A stretch of 64,000 nucleotides of DNA from NCBI GenBank assembly GCA_019321725.1, contig CM033114.1, positions 14,550,278 to 14,614,277 on the forward strand, given 5' to 3'. The notes below the pieces were generated by a model. The model worked only from the letters and a program-made list of their open reading frames with translations, had not been told where the DNA came from and did not search any database. Positions 1-11,899 of the stretch are shown here, piece by piece; the first letter of the stretch is position 1, and every line of letters begins with the position of its first letter. Both the position numbers and the translations under genes were made by a program. The stretch is from Paulownia fortunei (lineage: Eukaryota; Streptophyta; Magnoliopsida; Lamiales; Paulowniaceae).

Positions 1-1739
1 TTAGATAATTATAAGAACCTTCCATTCTTATATCTCCACTTTTATTCTAACAACTCTTATGGACCTCTACTAACAGACCTCAATGAATTGAACTTGGACT
101 CTTAATTAAATTCCATCATTAATTAATCCAATCAAATAAATGTTCCACTATAATTAGACTTCCTAATCTTATTAGGTCCAATTAAATTCGAAAGAACTCT
201 TTCTAATTCAATCAAGCAAGTCAATGCTTGTATTTTCTCTTTCAATCCTAGACTAACTACAATGGTGATAAACATCTATCTATTCTGATAGATTGGGCCA
301 GTAAGTTTGCTTGTGTATCTTGATTAACCTAAGTGAAATCTACAACAACAATAATTATCCTAAGTAGGGCAGAAAAATAAGCATTTTTCTAATTAATATA
401 TATTTATGATTTGGTCTTCAATAAAAAATATCGCCCACTATTTTATTCAAATTCAATCACCCTCTTGGAAGAACTTTTGAAAATCTAATTTCCTAGTAGG
501 CTTCAAGTCTAATTAACGCTCCATTCCATGGACATTATAATGTTTAGCAGTAATCACAACTTACCCTACTTAACACATCCTACGACTCATGGTCAATACA
601 CTAAACTTAATTGCGTATCAAATGTCACTACTTATTATGGGAGGCATGGAGATTAGGCCTCGCCTAGTATTGCCCACCTTCACAAGATATAACAATTCAA
701 GGCTTCAGACTTGAAAATAATTTCAAGTGAGGGAAACGCATGGGTTTTCTATCAAACAAGATCTTATCTTGTGATTATCTTGTTTAGTGTTACCTATCCT
801 AGTGATGGTAAGCAAAGTGAAACATCATAGACATATATTAAACAACCACAACATGCGTCATATACATAATAAAATAAAGGATGATCATTAGCCTTTAATC
901 CTATGAGATCCGCTCTAGCCAAAGTGGATCAATGTTAATCTAAAGGTAATAGTTAAAATGCTAATAGACCTATCTATTACATAAATATATCATGTACATT
1001 CATGGGCCTTCATTCCTCATTTTTGTCTTCATTCCATCTTCTTGTTAAGTTCACCAACTTATAAAAAGACTAAATTATTTCCACCTAATTTTACTCTCAT
1101 TACATTTGATTAACATACGAAACCTTAAAACAAGTCCAAGGGTAAGTACACAAGAGAGATATAGAAAAACATTCAAAATAAAAATCAAAAAAAGGTAAGC
1201 CTTGTAGATTTCGTTATAAACCAAAATATATATAAAATTAAACTAATCACATTGGTTTAGGCTCCATGTCCATCATAACTACATGGTTAACAAATAATCA
1301 TCATATGAAATTAAAGCATATAAATTTTCCCAATACGTTATATGTTATTTCTTTCAAATTTGGGATTAAAAGTTTTAGTTTTCACGAAAAAAATATTTTT
1401 GATAAAATAAAATTAACAATTAATTTTAATATGAAAATAAAAAATTCCACGTAACAACTACATGACGAGATGGAACATGGCAATGATCCAACACCTCGAT
1501 CCTAAAGAGTTTATGGTTTGGGAACTAAAACACACTTATAATTAGTGTTTAAGGTGTATGATATAATTCTCAATCCACCATTTAATCAAAAATTACAAGG
1601 TGAAGATAAACAAACAAAGTGGATCAATTTTGTAAGAGAAAGCCATGGGTTTGTGCAGAAAAATATCAACAAAAGGAAAACCTTTTTCTCACTAAAATTT
1701 CAACTCTTTATCTTTTAAGATAATTTTTTCCCGCACAGG
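1..1739. other. AT-rich non-coding DNA, possibly LTR or leader of a copia element
   Basis: No credible coding region. The longest open frame (1266-1454) is lysine/asparagine/isoleucine-rich low-complexity sequence with no motif. Read on the minus strand, the stretch follows directly from the LTR-like segment at 1740-2667, so it could be more of that LTR or flanking DNA. No primer-binding site of the tRNA-Met type was found in it. Confidence 0.4.
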
Positions 1740-2667
1740 TGTTAACAGTAACTGGCAATCGTCTCCCAAGATACAATGACCTGACTTGAGATAGTAGCAT
1801 AATAAATCTCAAGTCTATTGAACTATAGAAATGTTCAAAATTCTCTTTTGAACACTAGAGAGAAAGGAAGAAAGAATGTGAAATTCTTGGATGAAAATGA
1901 ATGAATCAGGGAGGTCTATTTATAATTGTTAAAGAGTTGTAGGCAACAAACAACTGTTGGAAAATTTATTGATTGGATTGTACCTTGGAATTTACTAGAC
2001 AGCCACAACCATTCAGTGTTAACTCGACGGACACCACTACCTAATAGATGTCTTTTGGTGTTGACCGGACATCTTTTTGCCTCATTAGCTGATTTCGCAG
2101 TACCACGCATTTCCATTTCAGTAAGTCCACTTATTACGTGCAGATTGGAAAGAAAAATAATTACAAATTTAATAAAAAAAAATTAATTTCTTTTGTATAA
2201 GAAAAATTATACCGGGTGGACTAACCAAGCAAGCTCAAGCTCAAGCCTAAGCTTAGAGCCAGCCTAGCCCAACCGGCCAACCTGTCACACGCATGTGGGC
2301 TTTTGGTCCATACCTACAAGGATACAGGTCTTCCACCTTTCAATGACTTTAGTACCCATTTTGGGGCCTAAACTCAAGTATCCAACTTGAGCTAAATAAA
2401 GTGAACAAACTTTAGCTTATTTTCTAATGTAGGATAGTGACTTCTCACCTTCTATATTTCAACAATTAATGCTTTTAAGTGGCTTATTTTTTGTATTAAT
2501 TTATCATTCACCTAAAATTAGTTTTGAGAAATTAACTATATTAAATTCATCTACCCGTGGCATAGATTATGTTTAACCATTTTATTTTTATTTATAATTA
2601 AATAGAACCCACTTAATTATTGGTCAAATTGGGTCAAAAACCCAAATTTCTAAACCAATTTCTAACA
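1740..2667 (-). mobile_element. Probable Ty1/copia-type 3' LTR (end uncertain)
   Basis: On the minus strand the segment opens with TGTTAGAAATTGG at 2667, a common plant copia LTR start, and a possible end is TTAACA at 1740, giving TG...CA ends. A TATAAATAG box lies about 750 bases in, followed by a promoter-proximal stretch of the kind seen in LTR R/U5 regions. Upstream (2668-2798) is a short piece that would be the 3' end of the internal region, so this would be a 3' LTR. No second LTR is visible for comparison, so the left boundary is a guess and the LTR may run further left. Confidence 0.4.
1916..1924 (-). promoter_or_regulatory. TATA box of the minus-strand LTR
   Basis: TATAAATAG on the minus strand followed by ACCTCCC. 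It lies inside the LTR-like segment at the position expected for a U3 promoter. There is no evidence that it is active. Confidence 0.35.
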
Positions 2668-2798
2668 GTCACCCAAGTGCTTATTTGAATCTTAATGACA
2701 TAGTTGTCCTATTAAACTAAGATCTTGGGATCTCCAATCAACAAGGCTGGGTTACCGCTATGAAAATTCTTTACTTTGTAGGTTTTAGGCCCATCTCT
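2668..2798 (-). other. 3' internal remnant next to the copia-type LTR
   Basis: About 130 bases between the copia-type LTR start (2667) and the end of the family A LTR (2799). A short frame can be read on the minus strand but no domain is identifiable. The family A element probably inserted here or joined by rearrangement. Confidence 0.25.
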
Positions 2799-4937
2799 GT
2801 AACACCCCTTAAGCTAACTGCAGAACCTAAATAAGTTGATATAGTTAAGTCAAAAAATATTAACTTTTCATTAATACTAGAATTATGGTTTTAATAAAAG
2901 TACCCCTTTTTGGCTATAAGAGAATGAACTTAAATTCATTTGTTGTTTCATTTCGTTTTAAACACACCATATAGATAAATCAAAACTGAGTACATTTATT
3001 TACAAAACCATAACAGAGCGGCTTATTTAAAAATAAAATAGAGTTTTCAAAATAGACTACAAAACAACTCAAAATATAGCATATGAACAAATCTCTGTCC
3101 AGCCGCTCTAGAGACTTAGTCAACCTCTAAACCTGTACATTTCTACCTACATCAGATGAATCTAATGAGCTAAAGGCTCAGTAAGGTGAAACTGATGCAG
3201 TAATAAATAGTGTACATGCAAGTCCCAGAAATAATTAAATATATTATTCAATTTAATAGCTTTCATTCATATTTCATTATTTAGGACCCTTGAAGTGTGG
3301 TACCTAATAATTAATATCGATAGATTGTGGTTTTCAAAACCTGTTCATAATGATTGGCCAATAAGAGAAATAATACAGGGTTTCCATACTTGGTCTTTCA
3401 ACCTCAGGTATTAGTCATATTATGTCTCATTCATTGTAGTTTTTCTATACCGATTTTTCAACCTCAAGTATTTGACACCATTTGTTGGGTCCATCGATCC
3501 CTCCCGCGTCCCTTGTCTACCCGACCATCAATCCAGTACCATACTTTCTTTTCAAAAACCTCATTATATTCTTCATAGTATTTTCATGAACCATAAATGC
3601 ATCAAATATTACATTATTTGATAAATAATGACAATTACATTAAAACATGAATAACATTATATGATTTTTATGATTCAGCAAATGAAAATTTCAACATACC
3701 TCAAGTCCACTTTATACTAAGTGAAAAGGTCAATCTCTTTGGAAGATAAGATGTGTTAAAGGCCTACCATAATCAAATCATGTACCTTTCAATATCCTTT
3801 TAATAAAGCACATAATCTATTCTAATTAAAATCACATACATTTTTCAATCTTTTGTAAACAATTTTATATCAATTACTTAACCTAAAAAACAATGCATAC
3901 TCTATATTTTACTACTATTTCAAGACATTAAACATTAGGAAAACTATTAAATAACTAATAATTCAAACATAATTATTAGAGCAACCCCTAAAACACACAC
4001 ACAATCCAAATTAACATGACGTAAACTCGGTTCTAACTTAAATTGATTGTAACCTTCAATTAAGCAAACTAATTGCTATTGTTCACAATCATTCATAGGC
4101 ACTTCCAATTACAATATAAGTATTACAAGATCAATAGAAATAAATAAATTAGGCATATTTCATAAGGCTATCAATTTTTTCTAGAAACTAACTTAATTAG
4201 TTTGGTTTTGATTTCAAGTGTAACCCACTTAAGTTCTCAATCATACAAAATGATACTAAAATATGTAACCATCCAAGATATCATAAATTAATCATAAAAA
4301 ATATTGAAAAAGAATATACCTTGATTAGATTGGAATTAAACTCAAAAATCAATGGTTTTCAAGTTTAAAAAGGGTAGAAACTTATTCTAGTTTGTATTTT
4401 ATAGATTCCTATGGATGCATCATGCTTGGTGTCTTCTCATGCCAAAAGCCACGTTTATGTACTAGGGAGATGACAAAAATTGCTGCTTTGGTGTTATAAT
4501 CAAGTGAAATATGGTTTAGAATGATTTCATGCAATCTAGTCAACCAACTAATCAAATTGCACCATCTTGCATACTTTTAGTTCTTAGCTAAATGTAACAT
4601 ATTTAGGCAAATAATCATTTTAAAATATATCAAGTATGGAGTAATACGAATAATTCATTTCATGGTCATTCAACACATCAATCTTTCTTAACTGAGATAC
4701 TGAGTTTTTCACTACAAAAAGGCACTTAAGGAATATGTTAAATCAAGAAACAAAAGTTTGACCTCATATTTCATGTACTAATGCATGTTAAAGCATAACT
4801 AGAGCATATAGTAACAATTATTCATGTCCATGCAATCATACTATTTGTATGAAATAATTCGCTAATGCACATTGATTAGATGCATATTTATGTGATATGT
4901 TTATTATTAGCTATGTAAGAGAGAATTGGGCATTACA
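2799..4937 (-). mobile_element. Family A 3' LTR (2139 bp)
   Basis: On the minus strand it starts TGTAATGCCC (4937) and ends GGGGTGTTACA (2799), so it has TG...CA ends. It aligns end to end with 54851-58708 once the nested insertion there is removed. It lacks a segment of about 155 bases near 4410 that is present in the copies at 51056-51210 and around 56940-57100, so this copy has a deletion. It directly follows the purine-rich AAGAAATGAAGGA at the pol end. There is no coding content. Confidence 0.87.
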
Positions 4938-5475
4938 ATCCTTCATTTCTTATAAAAATGTCATCCTCAAAATTTGACGTATCAAATAATTCTGGATACT
5001 TGCTCTACATTTCTTCTTCTCTTTCCCACGTGACCTCTTATGTAGAATGATTTCTCCACAATACTTTAACAAGTCGAATATTTTTCGTTCTCAACTCTTT
5101 TTTCTTCTGATCCAAAATTTGCACTGGTTTCTCTTCATAAGCTAAATCAGGAGTCAATTCCAACGGTTCATAACTCAACACATGAGAAGGGTTTGAAATG
5201 TACTTTATCAATATAGACACATGAAAAATATTGTGAACACTAGATAATGACAGAGGTATGACCACTCTATAAGCTTTATCACCAACTTCTTTGAGAATCT
5301 CGAATAGGCCGACATACATTGGGTTGAGTTTTCCTTTCTTTCCAAATCTCATAACACCTTTCATGGGAGCTACTTTTAAGAACACACGATCCCCAATGAA
5401 AAACTCTAGATCTTTTCTCCATTTATCTGCATAACTTTTCTATCTACTCTGCGCGATCTTCATTCTCATTAATCG
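4938..5475 (-). pseudogene. Integrase C-terminus and chromodomain, family A (decayed)
   Basis: The longest open piece is 5038-5385. It contains the GDKAYRV and HNIFHVS blocks typical of the chromovirus integrase C-terminal region, then the start of a chromodomain (VKVLWRNHS). A TAA at 5038-5040 interrupts the chromodomain, and the rest (WERE-like) continues beyond it. In chromoviruses this domain is thought to guide integration toward particular chromatin marks. The pol reading frame ends at the LTR: the stop codon TAA is formed by bases 3-5 of the LTR. Confidence 0.82.
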
Positions 5476-5760
5476 AAGCACAAACTCCATTATAATGTGC
5501 TTCCATTTTCGCTCTGGAATCAACAAAGGCTTTAACAACCCTGATGGTCATTGACATTCAATCTTAACTTGTTGACAAATTAGACATTCAGCCATATATT
5601 TTGCTATAGCTCTCTTCATTTTAGGCCACCAATAATGTTGTTGTAAGTCCTTATACATTTTTGTGCTACCTAGATGTACCGAGTATGGAATAGTATGAGG
5701 TTCTTCTAAAATATCTCATTTCATGCCCTTATCAACCAGCACACACAATCTCCCTTTATA
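5476..5760 (-). pseudogene. Integrase zinc-binding N-terminus, family A; catalytic core missing
   Basis: The minus strand shows the histidine/cysteine zinc-binding region, including a YWWPKMKR block and a final C-L-I-C pair, as in gypsy integrases. Directly after a block equivalent to the first catalytic strand (about 5476), the sequence jumps to the C-terminal region. Compared with the plus copy, about 530 bases (equivalent to 62251-62778) are absent, removing the second Asp and the Glu of the D,D35E triad. The element could not have encoded a working integrase after this event. Confidence 0.78.
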
Positions 5761-7230
5761 TCGAATAATTCCATTATTGGTAACAGAGAAGTCTGGCCTC
5801 TTTCCAGCATCAATCTTTCTTTTCAATTTACACAATTGCATATCCACCTTTTGATCTTCTTTAATTCTATCTTGAAGTGCAGGTCTCAACACTAAGGCTA
5901 ACAACGAACATTTTTTTTCCCTTTAGGAACAATTTCAAGCTCTAATCTCTGCAGATCCAGTAATATTGACTTTTGTATGATAAAAAGAGAAGACGTTGAT
6001 TTTCTACTCAATGCATCTACAACTACATTCGCTTTACTAGGATGATAGTTGATCACACAATTATAATCCTTCACAAGTTCTAACAATCTTCTTTGTCTCA
6101 TATTCAACTCTTTTTGGGTAAAAAAGTACTTAAAACTCTTATGATCTATGTATATCTCACACATCTCACCATATAATTAATGTCTCCAATTTTTCAAGAC
6201 AAAAACCACAATAGCAAGTTACAAATTATAGGTTGGATAATTCTTTTCATACTTCTTCAATTGCCTTGAAGCATAGGCAATAACCTTCCCATTTTGCATC
6301 AAAACAACACCCAACCCATTTTTTGAAGCGTCGCTATACACCACGAATCCAGCAATTCCTATTGGAATGGTAAGAACAGGAGTTGTAGTCAATTTATATT
6401 TCAGTTCTTGAAAACTTCTTTCACAAGCATCGGTCCACAAGAACTTCATATTCTTTCTTGTCAATATTGTTAATAGAGTTGCTCTCTTTGAAAACCCTTG
6501 AACAAATCATCGATAATACCCTACTAATCCCAAGAAACTCCTTATTTCTGATACATTTGTTGGTGTTGGCCACTTAATGAAAGCTTTTACCTTACCCAGA
6601 TCAATGGAAATACCATCCTTGTATACTACATGACCTAGGAATACCACTTATTCAAACCAAAACTCACACTTCTTGAATTTAACATACAACTGTTTTTCCT
6701 TAAGAACTTGCAGCACCATCTTCAAATATTCTTTGTGCTCTTCTTTATCATGTGAATAAATTAGGATATCATCAATAAACACAATCATAAATTTATTGAG
6801 ATATTGCTTGAACACCCTATTCATTAGATCCATAAAAGCTATAGAGGCATTGGTTAAACCAAAGGGCATCACTAGAAATTCATAATGTCCATACCTTATT
6901 CGGACTGCATTCTTTTGTATGTCTTCTTTCTTGATCTTCAATTGATGATATCCACAGAGCAAATCAATCTTAGAAAATACTGATGCTCCCTACAATTGAT
7001 CAAACAAATCATCTATTCTTAGAAGTGGATACTTATTCTTAAAATTTACTTTTGAACTCTCTGTAATCAATGCACAATTGCAATGTACCATCCTTCTTTT
7101 TCACGAACAATATAGGTGCTCCCCAAGGAGAATAACTAGGCGAATAAAACCCTTATCAAGCAATTCTTGTAGTTGAACTTTTAACTTTTTCAATTCTATT
7201 GGTGCCATTCGATATGTTGCTTTAGAAATA
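5761..7230 (-). pseudogene. Reverse transcriptase and RNase H, family A (decayed)
   Basis: The RT part is clearest at 6648-6962, with [18 protein letters not shown] and [12 protein letters not shown]; the FIDD block is the gypsy form of the YxDD active site. RNase H follows at 5898-6464 with an FVVYSDASKNGLG block, an [11 protein letters not shown] block and the linker [10 protein letters not shown]. Stops at several points split it into at least four open pieces. The parent enzyme copies the element RNA into DNA and degrades the RNA strand in cytoplasmic particles. Identity with 60241-61826 is obvious along the whole length. Confidence 0.88.
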
Positions 7231-7860
7231 GGGTGTGGTCCCTAACATAACATCAATCACAAATTTAATCTCTCGATCCAGTGGTAGTCTTGGTAAATTA
7301 TCTGGAAATACCTTAAGAAATTCTTGAACCACATCTACATTTTTTAGGTTTAATTGTGCTTCAACCGAAATGTCCAGAACACTTGCCAAATATCCAACAC
7401 AACCTTTATTCAACATCTTTTGAGCTTTTAGAGCAGTTATAATTGGTAAACATTGTGAGAATAAGGTACCACTAAACACAAACTATTTTTCCCCAAGTGG
7501 CTGAAAAATCACAATCTTCTTGTTGCAATCAATTGTTACATGATATTTGGTAAGCCAATCTATACCCAGAATAACCTCAAAATTTGGCATCAGTAAAACA
7601 ATGAGATCTGCGTAAAGAGTCCCATCACTAATCTAAATAGAACAAGCCCTTAACATTTGGTTGGAATCTATTTTTTCCCCGAATGGAATAATCACACTAT
7701 ACCGTACTTTTAATAATCTAGTGTAATGTCCAATTTTCTCACAAATGCACGTGATGCAAATAAATACATAGATCTAAAATCTATCAATGCAATTATAGGT
7801 ATCCAAGAAATTAAAATAGGACCTGTGACTATGGAAGCATCTGCATCAGCTTATTCTTGT
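7231..7860 (-). pseudogene. Aspartic protease region, family A (decayed)
   Basis: This lies between the gag zinc knuckle and RT and aligns with 59866-60240 of the plus copy, where the DSGS active site is readable. In this copy the region is interrupted by stops. The open piece 7222-7479 covers the protease-to-RT linker (VFPDNLPRLPLDREI), a segment usual in plant gypsy pol. The parent protease would cleave the gag-pol polyprotein. Confidence 0.72.
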
Positions 7861-8465
7861 GTCATTGTATATACTCTCCCATGAACTCTCCCCTGTACTG
7901 TTGGGCAATCATTTGTTATATGTCCTGGCTTTTTACACTTAAAACAACGATTAGTACCACTAAAGCATTCTCCAAAATGATTATTCCCACACTTAGCACA
8001 TTTAGGTCTTTCAACTATAGTAGAAGTCTGCTCAACTCTAGGATACTTTTCATTCCCTTGGTTTGATTTTTGCTCTCATTTTTTCCACTGGTTCAGATTT
8101 CTTGGAGTGAATACTTGCTTCTTTTGTTGATGGAATTTCTCAATCTCTTTCTCATCTAAGTTAGCAATCAAAGCCTTGTCCACCAGTTCCCTAAACTTTA
8201 TTACTGAAGACATTCTCACATCTCTTCTAATTTCAAGATTAAGGCCACTTAGGAAATGATCCATCTTCTCATTGTTGTCTCAGGCGATGTATAGCACATA
8301 CTTGCAACCCTCTACAAATTTTTGCGTATAATCACATACAGACATCCCTCCTTATTTTAACTCCAGAAATTCTTTTACTTTGAGGGACCTAGCATCCTTA
8401 GTGAAATACTTATCATAAAAGATTATTTTAAACATCTCTCGAGTCAACTCTTCCATATTATCTAT
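7861..8465 (-). pseudogene. Gag C-terminal half with CCHC zinc knuckle, family A (decayed)
   Basis: A CX2CX4HX4C knuckle (CFKCKKPGHITNDC) is encoded at 7905-7946 on the minus strand, preceded by a second cysteine-containing block. Further upstream, 8076-8264 is open and corresponds to the end of the retrotransposon gag domain. Gag packages element RNA, and the knuckle is the nucleic-acid-binding part. The N-terminal half of gag is cut off at about 8466, where a plus-strand copia remnant begins. Confidence 0.8.
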
Positions 8466-9479
8466 AAGAAGGTTAGTGAGAGCGCAGTTGCATTTATTGT
8501 GCTCTACATTGATGACATCCTACTCATTGAGAATAATGTAGGGATGTTGCAGTCAACGAGGACTTGGTTGTCTAAATAATTTTTCATGAAGGACTTGGGA
8601 GATGCATCATTTATCGTAGGAAAAAAGATTTATAGAGATAGATCTAGAAGGATGATTGAACTATCTCAGTCTATGTACATAGACAAAGTGCTAAAAAGGT
8701 TTAGCATAGAAGAATCCAAATGAGGATTCCTGTCTATGAGTAATGGGGTTTTCATTCTCTAAGACTATGTCTCCCAAGACCCCTAAAAATAGAGAAATAA
8801 TAACTTGTTTACCTTATGTGTTTGCTATTGGAAGCATAATATATGCAATGTTGTTTACAAGGCCTAATATCGCACATGCTCTAAATGTCACGAGCAGGGA
8901 AAGAGCATTGGAAAGTCATTAAGGTGATCCTTAAGTACTTGAGAATGACTAAGGATATCTTTTTTATATATGGAAATGAAGAACTAAAACTAGAGGAATA
9001 TACAGACTCTGGTTTTCAATCCGATATAGACAACTCCAAGTCTAAGTTTGGATATATATTCACCCTTAATGGTGGTGCGGTTAGTTGAAAAAGTTCCAAG
9101 CAAGAGACGACATCAGACTCTACCACCCAAGTTGAATATATTGCTACATCAAATGCATCAAAAGAAGTTGTTTGTATAAGAAACTTCATTCAAGAGTTGG
9201 GTGTAGTTCCAAGATCCAGTAATAATTTACTATTAAAAATAGGGCCATTGTGCAAGCAAGCAGCCAAGATCTCATCAAAGATCTAAGCATATAATGAGAC
9301 GATACCATTTGATCAAAGAGATCTTTGGTAGAGATGATGTCATTGTGGATTAAGTTGTTTCAGCAGAAAATATAGTAGACATACTGACCTATCTCCTTAG
9401 CACAAAAGGTATTCGATAGACATCTTGAGAAGATGGGCCTTAGGTATATGGGCAATTGGAGTTAAGGCAAGTGGGAGAT
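8466..9479 (+). pseudogene. Ty1/copia RT C-terminus and RNase H remnant
   Basis: The frame begins within RT at the active-site block LYIDDILLI (near 8500), then FMKDLGDASFIVG, the copia signature after YVDD. RNase H follows with YTDSGFQSD and the tail block ATSNASKE. Several in-frame stops are present; 8885-9088 is the longest open stretch. The fragment lacks gag, protease, integrase and the first part of RT. It ends in a polypurine tract and an LTR start at 9480, so this is the true 3' end of a copia element. It is a dead copy. Confidence 0.85.
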
Positions 9480-9497
9480 TGTTAGAGTAGAATACCT
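9464..9497 (+). mobile_element. Copia polypurine tract and first bases of its 3' LTR
   Basis: AAGGCAAGTGGGAGAT is a typical plant copia polypurine tract. It is followed at 9480 by TGTTAG, the usual LTR start. Only about 18 bases of LTR remain before another LTR (TGTACC...) starts at 9498, so the copia LTR is interrupted there. Confidence 0.65.
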
Positions 9498-11799
9498 TGT
9501 ACCCCATGTGACACCGGAACCTTTCACTACTCACCTAGCCAAATATGATTCATGCATTATATGTTAATTACGTGTTATTTGCATTGATATGACATCATAT
9601 AATTTATTTTATTTTATACGGCATTCTTAATCATTAAATTTAATTTTGAAGCTCTCGCACGGTATTGATTATCAAATCCCCTAACCTAAGTGGTTGATTT
9701 TATATTGAGATAAGAAGAAATTTAGGTATCAAAATAGTAAATAGTGCTAAGTTACACGTGGTAACCTTAGGAGTTCGAAAGGTGTCACCGAAAAGTTTAT
9801 AAATAGTGAGTTGGTTCGATCATGAATTTTAATATTATATGTATATTTAAATCATACACTTGGGACAACTAGACATACAATACTATAATTTAAATGTTAT
9901 ATAACTAGTTTCATAGGTTTGCAACACTATCAGTGCACAAACTTATCAATCAGGCAAGAACCAATGATTTTTTGGGTGAATAACCTAATGAACGGACATA
10001 GGAATTAGCTACAAGAATGAATGGTGACTAAGATAGGTTGCAACCAAATAAGAATATGTGAGACACACAAGATTAGAGTTGCAAGATAAGGGAGAAAATT
10101 AGATTATACCATTATATGCCACCTCAAGCTTATGCCACCTTATGCTTAGACTTATCAAGCTAGCACCTCAACCTATTCTTCACTCTTAAGCTAACACCCA
10201 CGACTTGAACCTTCTTCTACACTATTTCAGCTTCTAAATACATTTAAAAATCTCTCTAAATAGGTCCTAAGTGATTTCAATCGAAAAAGGAGGCAAAACA
10301 AGCAAAGGGAATGAGAAATAAGCAAGTTCAAGTAGAAAACTGTGTAAGGTGAGCTTAATCTATGGGTTTGGCATGACTTTCAGATTTATTTTGAGGTTTA
10401 TTGGCTTATTAATCTTTGAATAGTATTTATAAATGTGTTAATATATTATTAGACAGGCGTTAGTGCACAAAGAAAGGGTTTTTGGTTGCAAATACTTGAT
10501 AGAAAATACTTGTGCTAAAAACTATCACCTTGCTGTATTCTTCTGTTTTAGGCTTCAAAAGTGTATGGTATGTTAAATAAAACTTGTAATTATCATCATA
10601 TACATGTTTATATATGGGTTAAGAGTATTGGAATAAATTTTCATTAGTTAGAAATTGAAATTGGGCATGATATTGAAGAAACACTCAAAACTGTCAAAGT
10701 AAGAATATCTGTTCTGGTGTGCTGTGAAGGGGACTGAATTACAGGACCTAGACCCTTGTGTTTTGAAAACTTTATGGCATGGTTATATTCTTATACATGT
10801 TATCTAAGTGTGGTAAAAATTTTAGAGTGAATAAATATTCTTAAGGATGTAAAAATGTCTATGAAACCTAATATAGCAGTAAGGAAATTAGAAGGTGAAA
10901 ATTTGTCCTATTTGATAACTTAGTATTTTTCAGCCTAAACATGTAGCTATTGAGTTCTAACAATTAGGTACATGCTATTAGAGTAATAATACTTCAATTA
11001 CATGATGTTTACATGTATTTAAGATGAAAAATTAAGGTATTTGAGGAACTATTTTGGGTTCTAGTTTGTGAAAGCGTGATTGTTACCTAGATAGCTTGGT
11101 GTTTAAAGTTTTAGTATGAGATTTTGTGCTTTCAACTTGCCAAATTGGGAATGGTGCTTGATATTGGGTAATATTATAGGTGATTTTACATCTAAGGTTG
11201 GAGAGGAATATTAAACAAATCTAGACTAAGCCACCAACTAAGTGAAAGGTAAGTAAAGATTCATTTGCAACTACTATGCACAGACATAGTAAATATGTCA
11301 TTTATATATAATAACACAGATCATATGTGCATAGCAGAGGGCACGCATTACTGTCATTCATGTTTATTGAGCATACGTACATGGACATTGGCATGTGCAT
11401 GCATCATATATGAGCATTGTGATAAATCTTGTATTGCACGGCAGATTCTGAGTAAGGAAAATATTTTGTTGACCACTATTAGTGCACCAAAGCATGCATG
11501 GATTTGCATGGTTGTATGCATGGATTTACAGGTTCGCATGCATGGATTTGCATGCGTGAGTATACATGGATTTGTATGCTTATATCATTATTGGCCATTG
11601 AATTATAGTGGTGTGCAGAGCTTTTTTTCGGTGCACGGGATAGTAACATTAGTCAAGGGCCCAAGCAAGAAATGATTTTGAGAGAAATATTTTGATGCAT
11701 GGAATTGCATTGTGGGCATAGCATTTTGAGATGCATGACTTGATATTGTGAATTATTCTTTGACATGCATAATCTTTACTTGATGAGCATTAGCTCATA
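9498..11799 (+). mobile_element. Family B Ty3/gypsy-type LTR, 5' part (runs into gap)
   Basis: The sequence starts TGTACCCC and shares the block CACTACTCACCTAGCC...GATTCATGCATTA with the family B LTR at 54325, which follows a PPT there. Similarity fades after a few hundred bases. The rest, to the N gap, is non-coding and contains a 22-bp repeat cluster. Because copia sequence, not gypsy pol, lies upstream, this would be a 5' or solo LTR inserted into the copia LTR. Its right end is not visible, and part of the 2.3 kb may be something else. Confidence 0.5.
11491..11580 (+). repeat. Short tandem repeat, about 22-bp period, 4 copies
   Basis: The core GCATGGATTTGCATG (variants) starts at 11496, 11518, 11540 and 11564. 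It gives a cysteine/histidine-rich look to the open frame at 11265-11675, which is otherwise unsupported as a gene. Confidence 0.7.
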
Positions 11800-11899
11800 N
11801 NNNNNNNNNNNNNNNNNNNNNNNNNNNNNNNNNNNNNNNNNNNNNNNNNNNNNNNNNNNNNNNNNNNNNNNNNNNNNNNNNNNNNNNNNNNNNNNNNNN
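11800..11899. other. Assembly gap, 100 N
   Basis: Exactly 100 N, the usual placeholder for a gap of unknown size. It sits right at the left edge of the AT-rich tandem array, so the true array length is unknown. Confidence 0.97.

Larger units (their letters stand above)
2799..8465 (-). mobile_element. Family A Ty3/gypsy chromovirus, minus strand, 5'-truncated
   Basis: The element reads right to left: gag, CCHC knuckle, protease, RT, RNase H, integrase zinc finger, chromodomain, 3' LTR. It matches the plus-strand copy at 54851-63380 along its length, which is how its domains and LTR ends were assigned. The 5' LTR, PBS and first part of gag are absent; at about 8466 the sequence switches to a plus-strand copia remnant. 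Multiple stops and frameshifts and a large integrase deletion mean it is dead. The domain order and chromodomain place it among chromoviruses; the RNase H and integrase style suggests the Tekay/Del branch, which is an inference. Confidence 0.88.

Noticed and set aside
1926..2186. Overlapping open frames on both strands (also 1916-2116)
   Set aside because: They sit across the TATA region of a probable LTR; neither has a domain.
7857..8066. 69-codon plus-strand frame, mirrored at 59655-59870 on the minus strand
   Set aside because: Antisense of the gag zinc-knuckle region in both family A copies; it is conserved only because the gag sequence is.
11265..11675. 136-codon cysteine/histidine-rich open frame
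   Set aside because: It falls within LTR-like DNA; its cysteine and histidine content comes from the 22-base GCATGGATTT repeat, and there is no domain or homologous copy.
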